Source: Sphingomonadaceae bacterium (lineage in GTDB: Bacteria > Pseudomonadota > Alphaproteobacteria > Sphingomonadales > Sphingomonadaceae). Taken from it: a stretch of 10,635 bases of DNA. The notes beneath the pieces were generated by a model. That model ran no database searches. It saw only the letters and a list, made by a program, of their open reading frames with translations, and had not been told where the DNA came from. The stretch lies in assembly GCA_947451875.1 (NCBI GenBank), contig CANGBE010000029.1, positions 1 to 10,635 on the forward strand. Direction: 5' to 3'. Made by a program: the position numbers and the translations under genes. The stretch's first letter is position 1. Each line of letters starts with the position of its first letter. This document shows positions 6,817-10,635 of this stretch, piece by piece.

Positions 6817-7592
6817 TGGAAATAAAAACTGATTATATTCAATGACTTAAGGATAATTGGCAGAAAAAACGACAACGCCAATAACCCATCTACTCGATCA
6901 AAAAGACCTCCGTGCCCTGGAATCAGACTACCTGAGTCTTTGACGTTGGCTCGTCGTTTCATCCAGCTTTCAAAAAAGTCACCAGATTGAGCAATAATCG
7001 CCGCAACAGCCCCCATAATTCCAAAGCCCAAATAGCTTAGCGGGTTGCTTCCGACATTGCCTATGCAGTTCAGAAAAATCCGAACTGACATTGTGGCCCA
7101 ATCGGTCGAAGGGTCCACACACGTTCCACCCATGAAAAGGAAAAGGAACGCCGCAGCGGCTAGACATCCTCCAATCAAACCGGCCCATGTTTTCGAAGGG
7201 CTAATCCGGGGAGCAATCTTTGGGCCACCGAAACTGCGGCCGGAGAAATACGCGCCGATGTCAATTGCCATTACAACGCCAACCAACATTACCACGCCGT
7301 CAATGCTGTCGTTAGTTGCTCTCGACATGTTGAGAAAATAACTTGCGCCTCCCACGTATGCGAGCCCCCCAGCATTCCACAGCCCGCGCTTCACCGGCGA
7401 CGGCTCAAAACCAACCACCAGCCCGCGCCACTCCCACAGCACGCCCAGCGCCACGGCAGCAACGAACACAGTCCACACCCAGCCGCCCAGCCACAGCGCC
7501 GTTCCCGCCACGGCGACCATGACGATGGCGGACAGCGTGCGGACGCCGAGGTCGGACTTTTTGGAGGTGGGCGGAGATGTGGGTTCAGTCAT
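6813..7592 (-). CDS. cdsA: phosphatidate cytidylyltransferase (CDP-diglyceride synthase)
   Basis: CdsA makes CDP-diacylglycerol from phosphatidate and CTP in the inner membrane, the branch point for bacterial phospholipids. The 259 residues are mostly hydrophobic helices. The full family signature is present at 209-235: Ser209, Lys212-Arg213, Lys218-Asp219, Pro225, HGG at 227-229, and DRVD at 232-235. The ATG at 7592 has AAGGTGAG a few bases upstream on the minus strand. It ends with an ATGA overlap onto dxr. Base composition is uneven: by hand count 7341-7560 is about 70% GC, whereas 6841-7340 is about 49%, with codons such as TTA, ATA, AGA, CGA and TCA that its neighbours seldom use. About the last 175-185 residues may therefore have a different origin from the first 75-84. 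The reading frame and signature remain intact, so the gene should be functional. Confidence 0.96.
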   Translation of the reverse strand: MTEPTSPPTSKKSDLGVRTLSAIVMVAVAGTALWLGGWVWTVFVAAVALGVLWEWRGLVVGFEPSPVKRGLWNAGGLAYVGGASYFLNMSRATNDSIDGVVMLVGVVMAIDIGAYFSGRSFGGPKIAPRISPSKTWAGLIGGCLAAAAFLFLFMGGTCVDPSTDWATMSVRIFLNCIGNVGSNPLSYLGFGIMGAVAAIIAQSGDFFESWMKRRANVKDSGSLIPGHGGLFDRVDGLLALSFFLPIILKSLNIISFYFQ

Positions 7593-7603
7593 GCTCTCAC
7601 CTT

Positions 7604-7766
7604 CCCAAAATCGTCATCCTGAACTTGTTTCAGGATCCATTTCTCGTTTGGCGCCGAGTGCTGATTGGCACACCATGTCGCAGACTCAGCCTTTATCCTG
7701 ACAGCACCGCGCTTGGGGCGCGATGGATCCTGAAACGAGTTCAGGATGACGGGACTGGTGAGGTTG
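7604..7766 (-). repeat. inverted-repeat intergenic element, copy 2 (REP/MITE-like)
   Basis: Arms 7612-7640 and 7723-7751 (29 bp) are inverted copies with one mismatch, around an 82-nt core. The palindromic body is 140 bp, the same as copy 1 at 468-607. The mismatch (G at 7737) falls in the 5-nt loop of the small ATCCTGAA/TTCAGGAT hairpin within the right arm, so both small stems remain perfect. The flanks cccaaaa (7604-7610) and aggttg (7761-7766) match those of copy 1. Core similarity is weak but in the same direction (gccgagtgctgattgg against gccgatgctggattg). It fills the uppS-cdsA gap, ending 11 nt before the cdsA ATG and starting 9 nt after the uppS stop. The strand is given relative to the host genes. 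Confidence 0.9.
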
Positions 7767-7775
7767 GGTGTGGTT

Positions 7776-8450
7776 CTATCGCCCGCCATAACGCCGCTCC
7801 CTATCCACAAACTGCTCCAGCGCCTGGGCGAGATGCTCGGGCGTGAAGTCGGGCCAGAGGGTATCGACAAACAGCATCTCGGCATAGGCCGCCTGCCACA
7901 GCAGGAAGTTTGACAAGCGAACCTCGCCCGAAGTGCGGATCAGCAGATCGAGCGGGGGCATTCCGGCGGTGTCGAGTTCGGCGGCGATGGTCTCGGGGGT
8001 GATTGGCCCCTTCCCTGCCGCCTTGGTGGCCGCGCGGGCGATCTCGTCTTGCGAACCATAGTTCAGTGCAACCGCCAGAGTGGTCCCGACATTGCCCGCT
8101 GTCCGCTCCAGAGCACCTTCAATCAGTTTCACAAGATCAGCAGGAAAAGCTTTGTAATCGCCGATAATTCTCAGCCGAACATTATTCGCGGCGAATTCAT
8201 CGAGATCGGCGATGATGAAGGCCTTCATCAGCCCCATCAGCGCGCCTATTTCTTCCTCGCTGCGCCGCCAGTTCTCGGTCGAGAAGGCATAGAGCGTCAG
8301 CGCCTCCAGCCCTAGATCCTTCGCCGCGCGCACAACCTTGCGCACAGCTTCGACGCCCTTCTTGTGGCCCATGGCGCGCGGCAGGTGGCGCTTTTTCGCC
8401 CAGCGCCCGTTGCCGTCCATGATGATGGCGACGTGTTTGGCTTTAGTCAT
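7776..8450 (-). CDS. uppS: (di-trans,poly-cis)-undecaprenyl-diphosphate synthase
   Basis: UppS adds eight isopentenyl units in cis to farnesyl diphosphate to make undecaprenyl diphosphate, the carrier lipid for peptidoglycan and surface glycans. The 224 residues begin with HVAIIMDGNGRWAKKR, placing the catalytic Asp at position 12. The downstream block DLLIRTSGEVRLSNFLLWQA (168-187) continues to AYAEMLF. Arg172, Arg178 and Glu191 have the same spacing as Arg194, Arg200 and Glu213 of E. coli UppS. The protein is slightly shorter than the E. coli enzyme (about 253), mainly at the N-terminus, where it starts directly at the motif. The ATG follows a weak GGGG site and lies 36 nt after frr. The next gene, cdsA, is separated by a repeat element. 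Confidence 0.96.
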   Translation of the reverse strand: MTKAKHVAIIMDGNGRWAKKRHLPRAMGHKKGVEAVRKVVRAAKDLGLEALTLYAFSTENWRRSEEEIGALMGLMKAFIIADLDEFAANNVRLRIIGDYKAFPADLVKLIEGALERTAGNVGTTLAVALNYGSQDEIARAATKAAGKGPITPETIAAELDTAGMPPLDLLIRTSGEVRLSNFLLWQAAYAEMLFVDTLWPDFTPEHLAQALEQFVDRERRYGGR

Positions 8451-8486
8451 GGCGCCCCAGCCCGCTCGTGTGAGCCTGCCGCAGGA

Positions 8487-9044
8487 TCACTTGCCCAGGA
8501 TTTCCTGTTCCTTCTGCGCCGCGACAGCATCCAGTTCCTTGATCACGTCGTCGGTCAGCTTCTGGACCTCGGTTTCGCCGCGCTTGCGATCGTCTTCCGA
8601 GATTTCCTTCTTGTTTTCATCGGCTTTCAGGTTGTCCATGCCATCGCGGCGGACATTGCGCACGGCGATACGCGCCTTTTCGGCATATTGATGCGCGATC
8701 TTGCCCAGTTCCTTGCGGCGCTCTTCGGTGAGGTCGGGGATCGGCAGACGCAGTGTGTTGCCATCGTTGATCGGGTTCAGACCGAGGCCGGCCGAACGGA
8801 TCGCCTTTTCCACCGGACCGATGTTCGATTTATCCCACACCTGCACGGTGAGCATCCGCGGCTCTGGCGCGGAAATCGTCGCTACCTGGGCGAGCGGCAT
8901 GGGGCTGCCATAGACCGTCACCATAATCGGTTCGAGCAGCGCGGTGTTGGCGCGCCCCGTCCGCAGACCGGAAAGATCGTGCTTCAGTGATTCGATGGCG
9001 CCCTTCATGCGGCGTTCGAGATCGGCTTTATCGTACTTTGCCAT
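8487..9044 (-). CDS. frr: ribosome recycling factor
   Basis: RRF works with EF-G to split post-termination ribosomes so that subunits can be reused. The 185 residues equal the normal family length. They show the expected architecture: helix 1 with LKHDLSGLRTGRANTALLEPI (about 20-40), the small beta-rich head domain (VTVYGSPMPLAQVATISAPEPRMLTVQVWDKSNIGPVEKAI, about 42-82), NDGNTLRLPIPDLTEERRKEL (about 93-113), and two long charged helices to the C-terminus. The ATG at 9044 lies 2 nt after the pyrH stop, with a strong AAAGGGG (9052-9058 on the plus coordinates) 7 nt upstream inside the end of pyrH, so coupling with pyrH is likely. The pyrH-frr pairing is one of the most conserved in bacteria. 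Confidence 0.97.
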   Translation of the reverse strand: MAKYDKADLERRMKGAIESLKHDLSGLRTGRANTALLEPIMVTVYGSPMPLAQVATISAPEPRMLTVQVWDKSNIGPVEKAIRSAGLGLNPINDGNTLRLPIPDLTEERRKELGKIAHQYAEKARIAVRNVRRDGMDNLKADENKKEISEDDRKRGETEVQKLTDDVIKELDAVAAQKEQEILGK

Positions 9045-9046
9045 TG

Positions 9047-9769
9047 TCAGGCCCCTTTAGAGACGATCGTCTGTGTGCCTTCACCGGCGAGAACCTTGGC
9101 AAGATTGCCTTTCTCACGGATCGAAAAGACGACGATCGGAATGTTGTTATCACGGCACAGCGCCACGGCGGAGGCGTCCATTACCTTAAGGTTTTCTGCG
9201 AGAACAGTATCATAATCCACTGTATCATAACGCTTTGCCTGCGGATTGGTCTTGGGATCACTGTCATAGATGCCGTCAACGCTGGTGCCCTTGAACAGGG
9301 CATCGCACTGCATCTCTGCCGCGCGCAAGGCCGCACCGCTGTCAGTGGTGAAATAGGGCGCGCCAACCCCGGCGGCGAAGATCACCACCCGGTCTTTCTC
9401 CAGATGCCGCTCTGCCCGGCGGCGGATCACCGGTTCGCAGACCTGATCCATCTGCACGGCGGACTGCACCCGCGTGTGGACGCCGATCTGCTCCAGCGCG
9501 TTCTGCATGGCGAGCGCGTTCATCACCGTGGCGAGCATACCCATGTAGTCGGCCTGAGCCCGATCCATGCCCTTGGCCGCGCCTGCCATGCCGCGAAAGA
9601 TATTACCGCCACCAATCACAAGGCAAACCTCAAGCCCGGTATCCTTCGCCGCTTTCACTTCGGCAGCAAGAGCGGCAACCGTCTCGGGATCGATGCCGAA
9701 CTGCTGGCTGCCCATCAGCACCTCGCCCGAGAGCTTTATGAGGACGCGCTTGTATTTCGGTTTAGCCAT
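9047..9769 (-). CDS. pyrH: uridylate kinase (UMP kinase)
   Basis: PyrH phosphorylates UMP to UDP with ATP in pyrimidine synthesis. It is a hexameric amino acid kinase-family enzyme found only in prokaryotes. From the ATG at 9769 it has 240 residues, like E. coli PyrH (241). Motifs are KRVLIKLSGE at 7-16, VIGGGNIFRG at 51-60, the uridine-site region AQADYMGMLATVMNALAMQ at 71-89, a nucleotide-site loop GVGAPYFTTDSGAALRA at 134-150, and KGTSVDGIYDSDPK at 160-173. In-frame starts also exist at 9781 (ATG) and 9796 (GTG), which would add 4 or 9 residues. I prefer 9769 because the protein then begins MAKPKYKRVL, as in relatives, though no strong ribosome binding site decides it. It is the first gene of the minus-strand cluster seen here. 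The usual rpsB-tsf upstream neighbours are absent, replaced by a divergent phosphoesterase gene. Confidence 0.96.
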   Translation of the reverse strand: MAKPKYKRVLIKLSGEVLMGSQQFGIDPETVAALAAEVKAAKDTGLEVCLVIGGGNIFRGMAGAAKGMDRAQADYMGMLATVMNALAMQNALEQIGVHTRVQSAVQMDQVCEPVIRRRAERHLEKDRVVIFAAGVGAPYFTTDSGAALRAAEMQCDALFKGTSVDGIYDSDPKTNPQAKRYDTVDYDTVLAENLKVMDASAVALCRDNNIPIVVFSIREKGNLAKVLAGEGTQTIVSKGA

Positions 9770-9855
9770 GCGATGTAACATCCGGTTCGGCGGCACGCGC
9801 CGGTTTGTGTGCGGCAGGCGTTACCGCCAAGGCGCGAATAGGTAAAGGGATTGGG

Positions 9856-10635
9856 GTGCTAAAGGGGTTGGCTAAGCGATTGCGAGCACACAAGTGGAAA
9901 GTGATCGCGGCGCTCCTGCTGATTCTCTGCGCCAAGGCCTGGCATGACACCATGGCCGATCCCATCGTGCGCGAGGCGACGGTAGCGCTGCCCGGCTTGC
10001 CCGCCGGCACGCCGCCAGTCCGCGTGTTGCTGATGTCAGACTTGCACGTGGTTGGCCCGGAGATGCCGCCCGAGCGGCTCGCGCGGATTATCGCTCAGGT
10101 GAACGCCCTGCACCCCGATCTGGTGGTGATCGCGGGCGATTTCATTTCCGATCGCGCGCTTTCCACCCATACCTACAGCTTCAAGGAGGCTGTTGCTCCT
10201 TTGGCCAAGCTGCGGGCGCCGCTGGGCACCATCGCCGTGCTGGGCAACCACGACAATTACCGCAGCGCCGCCCGGGCCGAGGCCGAGCTTACCCGAGTGG
10301 GCGTGACGGTGCTCATCAACCAGACTGTGCGCAAAGGCCCGCTGATCATCGGCGGACTGGGCGACTATGCCACCGGGCACGACAACACCACTGCCCTGAT
10401 GCGCAGCGCTCCGCCGGGCAATGTACCACTGATTGTTGTCAGCCATCACCCGGATGTCTTCGCGCGGCGGACTTTTGATGTGCCGTTGGTGCTGGCCGGG
10501 CATTTCCATTGCGGGCAGATCGGCTGGCCTTGGGGCGGCACCCCAGTCCACACCTCGGACTGGGATCACCGCTACACCTGCGGCAAGGTGAAACAGGGTG
10601 ATCGGACAATGCTTGTCACCGCTGGGCTAGGCAAT
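9856..10635 (+). CDS. membrane-anchored metallophosphoesterase (calcineurin-like; 3' end cut by window edge)
   Basis: The 260 visible residues form a metallophosphoesterase with all five metal-site blocks in order: SDLHV with Asp62 and His64, AGDF with Asp95, GNHDN with Asn131 and His132, SHHPD with His197, and AGHFHCGQ with His216 and His218. A basic start (KGLAKRLRAHKWK) and one short hydrophobic stretch at about 16-29 suggest an N-terminal anchor with the catalytic domain outside the cytoplasm. This resembles YkuE-like and UDP-diacylglucosamine hydrolase-like phosphoesterases, but the substrate cannot be read from the sequence. The GTG at 9856 is chosen because AAAGGG lies 6 nt upstream; TTG at 9868 and GTG at 9901 are alternatives. 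An in-frame TAG at 9763-9765 limits any extension. The gene is divergent from pyrH, with 86 nt between the starts. The open frame continues past the window, so the C-terminus is unknown. Confidence 0.88.
   Translation, partial: MLKGLAKRLRAHKWKVIAALLLILCAKAWHDTMADPIVREATVALPGLPAGTPPVRVLLMSDLHVVGPEMPPERLARIIAQVNALHPDLVVIAGDFISDRALSTHTYSFKEAVAPLAKLRAPLGTIAVLGNHDNYRSAARAEAELTRVGVTVLINQTVRKGPLIIGGLGDYATGHDNTTALMRSAPPGNVPLIVVSHHPDVFARRTFDVPLVLAGHFHCGQIGWPWGGTPVHTSDWDHRYTCGKVKQGDRTMLVTAGLGN

Noticed and set aside
9770..9855. Operator or promoter motifs between pyrH and the phosphoesterase, including GGCGTTACCGCC
   Set aside because: The palindrome is short and imperfect in its centre, and no paired promoter boxes are visible.
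10036..10569. 177-residue minus-strand open frame at the right end
   Set aside because: It lies antisense to the phosphoesterase, which has all metal-binding motifs in order.

Overview
The window is a housekeeping stretch from an alphaproteobacterium, most likely of the order Sphingomonadales (Erythrobacter, Novosphingobium or Sphingomonas type). This is inferred from the gene order, the high GC content, the protein sequences, an inverted-repeat family of a kind common in that order, and the absence of lpxD from its usual place between ompH and fabZ. Sphingomonads are known for carrying glycosphingolipids in place of lipopolysaccharide. No species name can be fixed from the sequence alone.

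Nine genes lie head to tail on the minus strand. In transcription order they are pyrH (UMP kinase), frr (ribosome recycling factor), uppS (undecaprenyl diphosphate synthase), cdsA (phosphatidate cytidylyltransferase), dxr (DXP reductoisomerase), rseP (site-2 protease), bamA (outer-membrane protein assembly), ompH/skp (periplasmic chaperone) and fabZ (hydroxyacyl-ACP dehydratase, cut by the left edge). Most are tightly packed: pyrH and frr are 2 nt apart, cdsA and dxr overlap by 4 nt, and bamA and ompH overlap by 1 nt. The cluster joins nucleotide supply and ribosome recycling to envelope building: isoprenoid precursor (dxr) and carrier lipid (uppS), phospholipid (cdsA), fatty acid (fabZ), and outer-membrane protein insertion with its stress protease (bamA, ompH, rseP). 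At the right end a membrane-anchored metallophosphoesterase runs divergently on the plus strand and is cut by the window edge.

The non-coding parts are short. Two of them, ompH-fabZ (441-677) and uppS-cdsA (7593-7775), each hold a copy of the same inverted-repeat element of about 165 nt. Both copies lie in the same orientation, just upstream of the ribosome binding site of the next gene. The ompH-fabZ gap also has a strong stem-loop right after the ompH stop. The other gaps (4349-4504 and 9770-9855) show nothing clear.

The most notable points are the two matching repeats in the same 5'-leader position, a sharp drop in GC inside cdsA that looks like an intragenic recombination, the empty lpxD slot, long cysteine-paired loops in BamA, and a TTG start for rseP with a good ribosome binding site. 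I found no new defence, mobile or biosynthetic system here.
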